64,000 nucleotides of DNA from Latrodectus hesperus. Its lineage: Eukaryota; Arthropoda; Arachnida; Araneae; Theridiidae. Below are positions 15,535 to 27,344 of the stretch, piece after piece. Made by a program: the position numbers and the translations under genes. The notes below the pieces were generated by a model. It did no database searches, was not told where the DNA came from, and saw only the letters and a list, made by a program, of their open reading frames with translations. Every line of letters begins with the position of its first letter. Positions within the stretch are counted from its first letter, which is position 1. The stretch is taken from assembly GCA_037975125.1 (NCBI GenBank), contig CM075853.1, positions 29,068,295-29,132,294 of the forward strand. The letters run 5' to 3'.

Positions 15535-17994
15535 AAAGAGTATAAAAGAAAGGTAATTTTAATTTTAAACAGAATTTTATCATGCATATATTTTCTAAAT
15601 TTTACGATTCAGGTTTAGATTTTGAAATATAAAATTAAAATTGTTATACGGATAAGTTCTAAAACTAAATTTGATGTATGTAGGTATGCAAAAAATGAAA
15701 ACTTTATCATATTTTTAATTAAAAAATTATATTTAATTGCATTCCTGCAATTAAAGAAAGAGAACACAAAGATTTATACTTCCTTCTTTAATCCAGAGTG
15801 TTATTGTCTTCACATGAGTTCTACAAATGCTTTCAAAATCACACAAAATACCAAAATAAATATAAAAATGCATTTGTATAATAAAGCGTTAACTAAAAAT
15901 ATGACAAATATTTAAAATATATTGTCCATACTATATAGATTTCACAGTATTATTCGAAATATATAATATAGTTTGTAATGAATAATTATGCCCCAAGTTA
16001 TTTTTTATTTTATTTTTAATTTTTTATTTTTAAAAGAATGAAAATATTGAAATAAAATAATTCGTGAAATTTTTAACTGTGAAAAAATGAAAAACATTAT
16101 CAGTAATAGTATCCAATATTTATTTTCTTTACAAATATATTATACCTAATAAATTGAATTAAAATGTATATTTTAATAAATAAACGTATGAATTAAATAT
16201 TATATTTATTCTTATTTATTATTATATATTAATTTAATTATTTTATTTAAGTATTAAATTATATACTATATTATATCTTAATAACTCTTTTCAGGATTTT
16301 AATGTATAAAAGAAATATATAAAATTTAACCCGTGTGTTTTCTATGCTTAATATTATCAACTTCATAAAATTAATTCAATTGTTATGAAAACAAAAAAAT
16401 AAAGTTTAAAAATCATTTTTGTGTTCTTAGGAAGCAAAATAATTTTAATTATATTTTCATACCGAAACTGATTTCTATCATTTCATAATTCTTAACTATG
16501 AAATAATAGAACTCCGTTTTGGTATGAAAATATAGCGCAAGAAATTCTTTTAATATAATTCATAAAATTTCTAATAAATAAAAGAAAGATTATAATCGGT
16601 GTCCCAAAACTTACGGTATTTTTATATATAGATAGAAAAAAACACATAATTTCCTTCCTTAACGAGGTATATAAATAAAATCATTTAACTAATTAATTTT
16701 TAAGATTTTTAAATAACAAAATTCTTAATTGAATTCGTTTCGACTGAATTTCATATTGTTTTCATAAATTAGTTAAGCGTAAATCGTTATCTTAAAATAA
16801 ATCCTGTAAGCAAAAATAACTTGAAGTATTTCAAATCTTTCAAATTCTTTTATAATTATTGGATCATAGAAAATGTTAATAGAGTGAAATTATTGAATAA
16901 ATACGATTTCCAGTAATTCCTGCGATTTTGATTTTGATAGTTTTTTTTCTGTTTTCAAATGTTCTTTAAATTTTTTAATTCAACTTCCCACATTTTTATT
17001 GAAAGAATAGCTACAATTTTAAAATATGATTCCTTATTTGAAAAAAAAAATATGAAATAAAAACCAGAAGGAACTTCCATACTGTTTTAACTTATAAAAA
17101 TTTGCATTGATAATTATACCTAATAAGAAGCTCTTAACTAATCAACTATTTTACAGCTTTCTCATGAAGAATAAAAAATTCCTAATTGAGTTTATACCAT
17201 TAAGATTCATTTGTATTTCTTTTTTTTAAAATTACCTTAGTAATAAAACATAAAAAATTACGAATATTTACTGCTTAGTTTCTTTTCATTTATTCTGAAT
17301 ATAAAAGCAGAATCATAGAAAACCCATATACGTCTAAGATTAATGCAAATACGAATTTCATTTATGTAAGTGACTTACCAATTAAGCTAATTTTTTTAAA
17401 ATTCTATTCTTAAAGGCTATAAATTGAGTAGCTCCCACACATAACATAGAATAATGTCAATATAAACCGTTAAAATTCTTTATCTCTAAAAAAATTATAA
17501 ATGTGAAATGTTAAATAAGTGTGAAAAAATATGGAAAATAGTGGATTCGATTATGTTTTTTAAGCTAGCAATTAATAAAACGTTTAAGCAAATTAATTTC
17601 CTAATCAAATACCTAATCAGCCACTTTTAAGAAACCAATTTCTTGTTAAATCAAGAATTATCTCATTAAATTAGTTTCTATTAAGAATGAAGCGTAAGTC
17701 ACTTTATCTTCATTAAAACTTTTATTCTAATCATTATGAGGGTTGAATCAGAAAGAAATTGAAAATGTAAAAGCATTGAAAAAGCATGTGATATTGAAAT
17801 ATTTTTATATCCCATTTTTATTACTTATGAGTTAAACTGCAGGATTCATATTTTTATTTTACACGAAAATTTCAGTCAGTAAATCCATTAATTTTTTTAT
17901 TTATTTTCATATGTGTATGAAAAAAGGTCTAATGAGTTATTTTCTTTTAAATAAAAACACCCCTCAAAGAATTGGATATATATAGGCTATTGAC
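15535..17994. other. AT-rich DNA with one hairpin element
   Basis: The frame 15622-15915 (97 codons) is Lys/Ile/Asn-rich with no recognisable domain and is judged to be chance. The near-perfect inverted repeat at 16451-16533 is listed separately. Nothing else was recognised. Confidence 0.5.
16451..16533. repeat. 83-bp hairpin with 37-bp arms
   Basis: The arm 16451-16487 pairs with 16497-16533 across a nine-base loop, with four mismatches in 37. The outer 13 bases (ATATTTTCATACC) and inner 8 bases match exactly. The form is that of a miniature hairpin element or a small-RNA precursor. No target duplication is evident. Confidence 0.75.
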
Positions 17995-18443
<449 letters not shown>

Positions 18444-18466
18444 CACGGGTTGTAACATTTTGAACT

Positions 18467-18634
18467 TTTGTGGTATTCTTCATTGCCCAATAAGGTCTTA
18501 AAATCTTTTATCAATCGAATAATCTGGACAGTGAATTTTGTCGAAACATCATAGATCGGGATCAACAAATGCCAATTTTTAGCACGATAAATCACGAAAT
18601 AGTCTGGGTCATTTATTGCATCTTCTATTAACAT
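18467..18634 (-). CDS. Protein-like open stretch of unknown identity, possible exon or relic
   Basis: On the minus strand, from an ATG at 18634, about 55 codons read with a normal residue mix (for example [20 protein letters not shown]) before the frame runs into the adjacent microsatellite. It is richer in G and C than its surroundings and does not look like the AT-driven ORFs elsewhere. I recognise no family. There is no flanking exon, clear splice pair or downstream stop outside the repeat. It could be a terminal piece of a transposon ORF, an isolated exon or chance. Treat the function as unknown. Confidence 0.25.
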
Positions 18635-20755
18635 ATGAATGAATCAACTTTTAGAAAAATTTATCAATTCATTTTTCTCAAATTTTATTGAATTAATAAA
18701 AGTACAGCAATATGCTTAAATTCACGTTAGATAAAATTCATTTTAGTAATTATGGGAAAATATGAAAATATTTTTCTGAAGATTTGTAAGGTATGAAGAA
18801 ATTTATTTCATTAGTTATAGAAATAGTTAATCAATCATATTTCTCATAATAAATATTTTTTTAGTAGCACAAAATTTTAATATTATTATAATATTAGTAA
18901 ATCGATGTATAACTCATAAACAACTTAAATTAAAAAAGCGAATTTTATAGTGAAAGATAAATTTCACTTAATTTCTGTTCAAATGGCAAAATTCATGTTT
19001 AATTGTCAAATTGATTTAATACCTAATATTCAAAAATATCATTAATACTGTGTGTAATTTAATACTAATTATCATAATTATTCAGAAATCTTGAATAAAT
19101 TCAGATAAAATCTGATGCTGTATAGTAAATATTAATAAGAAATTTAGTTAAATTTTTTTTTTAATTTTTACTTTTAGATATTTTGCTTTAAGCTGACGAC
19201 GATCTGAAAGTAATAACTCTTTCTCCTTGAATAACCTTTTGTAAAATCTTGTGTCAATTTCTATCAAGTAATTTTAAAACGTTAAACAAATCATATAAGC
19301 AGTAAATAAAGGTAAGCATTTATTTATTTAGTCATAAAATTGTTCTCTAATACAATGGGAATTGCGATCTAAGTAATTGATATAAATATAACAATAAAAC
19401 TGCTGTCAGAAACATTCTGAGACTTGATCAATATTTGAAGATGAATAGTTAATCGGTAACATCAGCAATAACTTGCAGTTTCGAACACAACTGATTTTGA
19501 CACTAAAAAATATATGATGCAAACAGTAGGATACATATTTGTTTTTACTTTAACTCTTATTTTTTTACCTTACTTTGTTTTTACTGTAGCTTATATGTCA
19601 ATTGGGAAAATTCGGAAATTATAGCCTTCATTATTTAAAATAACTATATAAAAACTGCAATAAAGATGACAAATTGCTTAAATAATTCTTTCTCAAATTC
19701 TTTTAAAGGTAATTATAACGATTACTTTCACGATTGAATTAAAAAATTTATCTAATTAATAATAGACGATAAATTCATTTCATTTTTCTTTATATTAATA
19801 TACTGTCACATTTGTTTTGAAAACATATTCGTCACTGCTGAACAACAAGAAATTGGATTTGAACTTGAGACCTTGTTACTTAATAAGTAAGATATATTGG
19901 TATGGTACGAAAGCTTAGAAATGAAACTACTAGTTCAGATATAGTTCGGTCACCAAATTTAAACTTTTTTGATTTTATATTTTAGTCTATATTATCACAC
20001 ATTATTAATAAGTATTATATGTAGACAATTTTTGCTAGTTCAATGATTTCATTTTTAATTTTAAGTAGAATAGTTCATAGATTGATTTTCACTTTACATA
20101 TGAATATTTTTAGTGATTCAGAATTTACGTTAATTCACAGAGTCACGTTTTGCATGAGAAGATTAATTGTATCTGCACAGTCGAGTTAATTATTCATCAT
20201 GTAAACTGTGCTTGCAGTCTGATAAAATAACAAATCATCTGAGATTTTATGCATGAATACAAAATGCAGATTTGAACAAAATATGATACTGAAAAATCTG
20301 AACATCATACATCTTTAGAATTTATCATAAGAATTAAAATCTGTTTTGTTATAAAATTTGTAGAGTTCATGATTTTTATATAATGTCTTGTAAGTTCTTA
20401 AAAGGTAAGTTAAACTAAGGAATTTGAAGAAGATTCTTATACAATACCTTTAAAGTAACATTCTTATTGCAAGAATGCAGACGATGAAATCTTGGCCTAG
20501 AAAATATTATAGAATTGAAAGATGCTATTTTTTTAGATATGACAAAATATTCATTACAGTAGTAGTATATGTTAAAGCATAGATTATCTTCTCAGATATC
20601 ATTACACCTCTTTTTAATATTTCTCAAATTACAAAAAATTAATTTTAAGTAATTGAAATTAATTGAAATGTAAGATCATCAAACTTTTTCATCTCAAGAC
20701 GTGCTCATTTCACAGATAATGAATTATATTCACATGTTTCAAAATTTGGAATCTC
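18635..20755. other. AT-rich DNA with a possible tRNA-like relic
   Basis: Near 19855-19920 the minus strand reads as a degraded tRNA-like head, with GTTCAAATCC as a B box and TAAGTAACAAGGTCTC before it. It may be an old SINE. The rest is featureless AT-rich sequence. Confidence 0.45.
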
Positions 20756-21040
20756 GTGGGGTCCTGATTGATTAGGGTGGTGTTCTCACTCTCGGAAGGT
20801 TGTAAATTCGAATATTATCTTAATCGTTTTGTTCCCTAAAAATGTCTGGGGTATGTTAGATAGAAAGTTGTCACAATGTCTTCTATTAAAAATGATATCG
20901 CTGAGGGGGCAGATCGAGTATCAGAATGTCTTCTGATTGATGTCTGCTTCTAAATTATGAGGACTTCCTTTCAGTTGCTTCCAATAACTGATAGAGCCCA
21001 GCTCAGCGCCAAAGTACCGGGAAGTATGCTGGAACAACAG
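20756..21040 (+). mobile_element. tRNA-derived SINE, family C, diverged copy
   Basis: The head GGTCCTGATTGATTAGGGTG and the degraded B box TAAATTCGAATA match the head of the minus-strand C copy near 13881. The 3' part (GAGCCCAGCTCAGC, then CCGGGAAGTATGCTGG) matches its end near 13585. The tail reads AACAACAGCAAAAAC. No clear target duplication was found, which fits an older insertion. Confidence 0.75.
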
Positions 21041-21401
21041 CAAAAACATATTGTAAAAGAAGGATTCAGGAGAACTTCTACTCACTTATTATGAAAGATA
21101 TAAATATTCGAGGAAGAAACCTTTCATATGTTTTTCCTTTTTCATCAAGTGTTAGATTTGATCATCGGATCTTTCTTTTTGAGAAGCAACCTCTTATTAC
21201 CAAACCATAATGAGTATATTGAGAAAAGAGATATATAAAGAAAAATTAAATTTAAATTTCCTCACTGTTTTTTTTTAACTCCAAGAGTCATCAGAAAGTA
21301 AAGATTGTTTTATTATAAAAATGAATGCATTTATTGAAAAAAAAACATATTCCTGTCATGTACATAAAGCTTTACCTTCCTACGTAACCACTTATTGCTT
21401 T
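21041..21401. other. AT-rich DNA between SINEs
   Basis: No ORF, repeat or RNA signal was recognised. Confidence 0.5.
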
Positions 21402-21413
21402 AAGAATTTGAAG

Positions 21414-21787
21414 GAGCTCCAGTGGCTCAGTAGCTTCACGCCGCTTCCCGTAAGCTCAGCAAAGTGAAGCATCATTTGCCGCGGGCAGTGGTTGGGAAGG
21501 TGACCACGGTGTACTCTCCTTCACTGGGTTATGCAAGAGCTCCGTGGGTTGGGAACGTGTCCGTGTTGATTATGTGACGTCCAAAGTCCTTCCGCTGGTG
21601 TGGCGTGGATGTGAAGAGGAGGGTGCCAGCTCAGGTGTGGCCTCATCACCTGACCGTGGTTCAAAATGACGAGGCACCTTAAAAAGAGCAAAGACGTCCT
21701 TTCACCTTCATGGTGCTCTGATCCAAACGAAAGACTCGCACTGCCAAAGGCAAAAGCGAGCTTGGCTTGTCCAAGTGTCATAGGAAC
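21414..21787 (+). mobile_element. Chimeric SINE, family E head with family D tail
   Basis: Bases 21414-21680 match the minus-strand element at 36917-37223 (for example CGCTTCCCGT, CTTTGGACGT-like and CACCTGACCGTGGTTC blocks). From about 21681 the sequence switches to the 3' tail of family D (TTCATGGTGCTCTGAT, AAACGAAAGAC, GCTTGTCCAAGTGTCA). A 12-bp target duplication AAGAATTTGAAG at 21402-21413 and 21788-21799 encloses the whole, so head and tail moved as one unit. I find no clear tRNA B box in the E head. The minus-strand ORF at 21521-21781 is a shadow. Confidence 0.85.
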
Positions 21788-21799
21788 AAGAATTTGAAG

Positions 21800-22431
21800 T
21801 ATTTTATCATAAACTTTAGAATTTCCTTGATAGTCTTCTGACGCTTATCCGTAAACCCTGTAGATACTGCATTTTGTGCCAAAAGGCATTAATAGAGAGG
21901 AATATTTTTAAGTCTCTTATGAAATTTTAAGAAAATAACAATGTATTTAGGAAAATAGAAGTTGAAAATGCTTTCTGGAAAAAGTGGGCATTTTTATCTC
22001 GGTCTTACATTGCTACTACGATTCAAGAACTGAATCTCTCATTGAGCACAATCTTAGTAAGGAGTGAGATCTTTTAAGTTTTCATCACACAGAACAAATA
22101 TGCCTCCTCTAGTGTTGTATGGAGTGAGGAATATTATTCAGGATATCACATGACAGTGGTTTCTAGATTATGAGATGATTTTTTCTTAATTTAAATTTGC
22201 ATGGTAAGTTGAAATAGACAGTTATTAACATATAGTAATTATAAAGTAAGGAATTACAGAAACATGTTTTAAATTTTATCGAATTACTGATAAATTATTG
22301 TATGTTTGATATTACACGTTATCATAAATCCTCCAAGAATGAATGACAGCTACAAAATGTGATGTACATAAAACATTCAATTTTTATTTCTTAAAAAAAT
22401 ATGTTTGTTCATTCTTCACATTTTGCTCGAA
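21800..22431. other. AT-rich DNA between SINEs
   Basis: No gene or repeat was recognised. Confidence 0.5.
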
Positions 22432-22882
22432 GCCGACTTATGGTTGAGTGATTTGCGTTTCTGACTCCTGAGCTGCGGATCCCGGGTTCGAATCCTAGTT
22501 AGGGCATGGGTGTTACTTACTTTCTCTGTATTTATCTGTCCTTTTCTTCTGAGATGTTGTATGAATGTGGCCCACCCTATAAACCAGTTTGTGGTGGTAT
22601 GGCGTGCGTAATGCTACTCGTCTCCGAGACTTGGTTCAACAGTTCGTGGGTTCGAATCCCACCTTGGGCATGGATGTTTGTAGTGGTTCGGAATCCACTT
22701 TAAACCGTAGGTCCCGGTCTAATTAGCCCTCGTATGCAAAAAATGACCGTTGAGCGACAAACAAACAAACAGACCAAGCCGTGACTTGGTTCACAGGTGC
22801 CCGCTGGGTAACGATGAATGAGTAACAGTTTCTGGCCTTGTTGTGGCGAAGGGTTAGTTACCCAGTGCCGGCCTTTGTTAAA
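22432..22882 (+). mobile_element. SINE family A copy interrupted by another SINE
   Basis: The family A head (GGTTGAGTG A-box remnant, B box GGTTCGAATCC near 22486), the pyrimidine stretch and the CCCTATAAAC motif proceed normally to 22638. They are then split by a foreign 144-bp segment and resume at 22783 with TGACTTGGTTCACAGGTGCC through to the end near 22882. The host copy is more diverged than the one at 37405. The ORF at 22506-22703 is a shadow of the SINE. Confidence 0.88.
22639..22782 (+). mobile_element. Nested 5'-truncated tRNA-derived SINE of a sixth type
   Basis: It starts within a tRNA-like head, with an intact B box GGTTCGAATCC at 22649-22659, then a body unlike families A to E (TAGGTCCCGGTCTAATTAGC). 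It ends near an ACAA-repeat run (about 22757-22770). The 11-bp duplication GACTTGGTTCA lies at 22628-22638 and 22783-22793, made from the host SINE's own sequence. This orders the events: family A element first, this one later. Confidence 0.85.
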
Positions 22883-22883
22883 A

Positions 22884-25800
22884 TTTTTTTTTTACTCAAA
22901 AAAGGGATTGTTGAACTAATATAAAAAGAAGCGGCTATTTTTTATGTGACAACAGAAAAGGAAAAAAGACATAAATTCATTTAATTTTAATAATCAAATC
23001 TAAACTACATTTGTTTTTAAAGATATTTTAATACGTTTTCCATAAATGGTCAAAAGTGTTTGCTCAAAATACAATCTAAATATTATTTCAAGATTCATTA
23101 ATATGTGTTATTATACATTAATAACAGATATTAATATATCATAAAATAATTGAATAAAGAGAAATAGAAGTTAAGTTTAAAAGAGTTGTTAACATAATAT
23201 TATTCTAAGGAGTTTTAATTGAAGTTTTTGGTAATGAAATAAACTATTGAAAACTTATATTTCAAATCATTTTTGAGCAATTTTTTCTTTAAAGATGGTA
23301 ATAAAAATAATGTAATTGAATCTGGAGAATATATGAAACAATGAAAAACAATAAAATTGCTTTCTTAATAGGAAATATTGAATAAGGAAACTTAGCTGAA
23401 GAAATTTTTAAATCTATTATAATTATGAAAATATTGGACAGCTTAAAGTTGTAAAAGTAATTACAGCCTTATAAGACTCTTCTTATAAGCCTTAAAAGAG
23501 TTTTATAACTTTAAATTTTATTCCATATAAAGTAAATTTTTTATACTGAAACTTTCATTATTATCAAGAGTTTTCGAATGTATACTTAATTTAAATTCAG
23601 GTTAACAATTATCATTTATATCATTAAATAATTTTATAAAAGATGATAACTATTGTTTTGATGTATAAATTGATCAAGTTTGAAATTAATTTGAAGTATT
23701 ATTTTAAGTCTGATGTGATGAGTGTGATAATTACTTAATTCTGAACTCACATTAATCTGAATTTAGTTCTGTAATTCTAATGCACTACAGTTTTTCTAGT
23801 GCAACAGAATAATGCACAACAGTTATTTTATATTGAATGTATATTAATCTGACTGATTTATAATTAATTTAAGATGACACAGAAGAAATGATAACATCGT
23901 TTGTGAACGATTACTTTATTCCATAAGAACACATATAGCTATATTTATTTTGATTTTTCATTATTATTATAAAAATAATAGTTATTTTAACTACCTAGCG
24001 CCCTCTATTGTCTATAAATAAAGCTATTTGCTGTTTGTAAAGACATTTTTTCTCCTTAGATTTTTAGCAAGTTATGGATTTTAAGGCAATATGATGTGTT
24101 TGAATTTTACATTCTGAAAATACACGTAACATTGCACATTTGGTATTATTTAAAGCAAAGGAAATTAAAAAATATAATTAATATTTTTATTTATAGAAGA
24201 TTTAAGTTAAGGCTATTTTATTTTCGTATCAAAAATTTGATGGAAAGAAAAATTACTTGAAATTAAACCCCTTATAATCTAAAAAATTAAGAAGAAAATA
24301 TTTTTCTTTTTAATTTTTTCAATATACATAAAGAGTTTTTTAAGATTTTTCTAATGAGTTTTTTTCTAATTATATGTAAAAATATTATGTAAAGTAATAG
24401 AATAAAATATAGAATGCTTTTCAGAATATCTCAAATATTTAATTCTCTATTCAATTAATTTCTTTCATTTTCCTTAGAATAAGTAGCTAAAAATACGTGT
24501 GAAATTTAAGGATAGAAAATACTTTCTATTCACCGTATGGAGTTTTGATGAACAAAAGTTGACATACGCTAACAATAAAACGAGGCTTATGGAATTCATT
24601 CATAAGCCCCTGAAATTTAACATCTCATAATTTTTCAAAGTAATATTTGTGTATGAATAACATTAAAAGAAGTATGCCTAACTATGAAGAAGTATGTTAA
24701 GTATGTCTAACATTAAAAGATAAACATTTTGAGCTATCATTAAGGAATTTTTACAAAAATAAAATGTTTTTTTTACATGTACTAAATTATTTTTACACAT
24801 AATTTTATTCTTCATGTAAACTTTTCTGTGATTTGTGTTAGAATTTAGCATCATATTCAATAATAGGACTACCATTTTAGTAGATACATTGTAGAAAAGA
24901 TTCATTATATTTTTATGACGTATTTAATCTTTGAAAGTAGCATGAAAATTTAATACATTTTCATAAAAGGTTCTGTATTTTCATATTCTTCAGTTCAGAA
25001 CGCGCATGATATATTCGAATCACATAATGTAATCATAGAAATAGGTTTATTTTTCTAATTAATGCGTCACATTTATCACTTTAAAATGCTTTCAGTAAAT
25101 AGAAAACTTATTTCAGTATTGAATCATGGATTATTTTATAAAAGGAATTGTTGTACAGAATTTGGTTCTTTTTTTATTGAAAATTTTTAATAATATATTC
25201 TATCCATATGTCACAAAGGGAGAACTTAAAGAGATAAAAACACATATTTAGGCTGATGTGAATAAAAAATTTACTTTTTTCATAAGTAATCTAGGATAAA
25301 CTCAAAATTTTGCATATTGAAATGTGCAGTTATTTTTCTAGGCAATTATGAATAATTAACGGTTAATTATTATTAATTATTTACAGTTATCAACTGTGAT
25401 TTAGTGCTTATAAAGATAACAATACATAAAAAACAACAAAATGAATTGTATAAAAAATAAAATTGTCAAGAATTATGAATAATTTTCTTTGAAATTCTGC
25501 AGCAAAACCAACAATTTTTATTCAAATTTGGTTTTTATTAAAATGATAGAACATAAGAATAGAATTCTGAATGAGTATAAAGAAAAATGAAAAATAATCA
25601 TAAGCTCTGTGTGGGATTAAAATTTTTTCATTGCGTAAATATTTTTTGTAACATTACTTACTTATTAAGAGTAAAATAATAAGATATTTCTTCATAGTAA
25701 AATAATAAGTCTGTTTATAAAAATTAAAATAAATAAGTTTTTTGTTCGAGTTTTTAATTTGTTTTGCTGTTATATAATGTTTTCCTATTCAAAAAGAATT

Positions 25801-27240
25801 ATTACACAAGACAATAAATTCCTCTTAAGGGTACGCTATCTTGCGATATGAACGATCTGTTTTCAGTTATTTAAGGGGAATTTCTTTATCTATAATGAAA
25901 GAAAAACAGCGTTTGAAATAAAAAATAATTATTTCTTTTCTATGTAATCAATTAGAATATTATTTTAATATTTTAATGAAGAAAGAGAGAGAGAAATAGA
26001 AAGAGAGAGATAAAGGAATGCTTTTAAAAGATAATAATCTGCTAGTCTCTAATTGTTGGAAAATATAGAGATATAAGTTTAGGGAAAATCAAAAATGTGA
26101 TTATGTTTCAGATAAAATTACTTTTAAAAGATATTTGTGGTTATTATAAATACCATAGGATTATAATGATGCAATAACAACATTATTAGCTGCTATTTTA
26201 ATGAAAAAAATTGAGAACTTAATTTTTTAGTCAATGCAAAAATAAAAAAAATTATTAAAAATTGGGGTGCTAGAATCGTCTAAATTTAATTAAATTGTAT
26301 ACTGAAGAGTGCTTTAAACCGGATCAGTGATTCTCAGCAAAATCATTCAAATAATCTGCTTAATATTTTGCATATGGTTTTGTCTGTGTCAAAAAATGAT
26401 TACATTACTTTACCACCGATCATTGAATATCATTTTTGGACGCATGAATCATAAAATGGGGGATTAGAATCAAAATATTAACATTTTAATAACTAACAAG
26501 ATGTTATGTTAAAAATGTTATATTGTTTGTTAAGGGGTTAGCAATTTGATTATAAATTATGGACCGTTGTTAAATCTTTTTAAGCAATTTAAATTATTTT
26601 AAATAATTTTTATTTGACTTGGAAGATATAAAATATTGCAATTAATGATATGATATAAAAGATTTTAAAGTAAGAGCCAATAAGTATAGAGATTTAATTT
26701 TTTAAGAATACTCATGAATTAATGGGAAGAAAAGGAAAAAATACCACTTTTTTAAAATCATCTTACATAAAAAAATTAATGATATCAATTATAAATAACA
26801 ATACCAAATAAAATAGTATTAGGATGTCAAATAAAGCAAAATATATTAAATATTCTAATTTTAATTTCTTGTTTCAACAACTTAAAACATCAATTTATTT
26901 TCTAAAAATGAATTTCATTATATTTTATTCGGTTTTAAAAAACATAAATGTTTAAATTAAATTTCATTACAATAAAAATGTAAGTACTATTATTTGTACA
27001 TTTAATGAGAAACCCTTAAGTTCCTTCAATTATAACTTACTACATATTAATAACTACAACCTGATTTCTCTCTTTCTCTCTCTCTCTCTCTTCCTATTTC
27101 AACATTTTCTAAATCATTCATTTTTTATTGAATATTAAAAAAATACTAACTCTAACAGCAAACTTAAGAATTAATTATTTTAGATCAAACCATTTAAATG
27201 TAAATAAAAAATTCAAATTGTAATTTAAAAACTCTAATGA
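22884..27240. other. Long AT-rich stretch, no gene seen
   Basis: No transposon or RNA gene was recognised across more than 4 kb. Minor items are two copies of AACATTAAAAGA near 24659 and 24709, two copies of AGTAAAATAATAAG near 25671 and 25696, a GA-rich run at 25980-26010 and a TC run at 27069-27093. The ORF at 24678-24905 is AT-driven. Confidence 0.55.
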
Positions 27241-27248
27241 TCTCTCTC

Positions 27249-27341
<93 letters not shown>
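27241..27341. repeat. (TC)n-(TA)n microsatellite
   Basis: A short TC run followed by about 90 bp of TA. Confidence 0.95.

Positions 27342-27344
<3 letters not shown>

Noticed and set aside
15622..15915. 97-codon plus-strand ORF
   Set aside because: Dominated by Lys, Ile and Asn from AT-rich codons, with no domain or supporting context.
21521..21781. 86-codon minus-strand ORF with ordinary residue usage
   Set aside because: It lies entirely within the chimeric SINE and has no domain. Its composition reflects the GC-richer SINE body.
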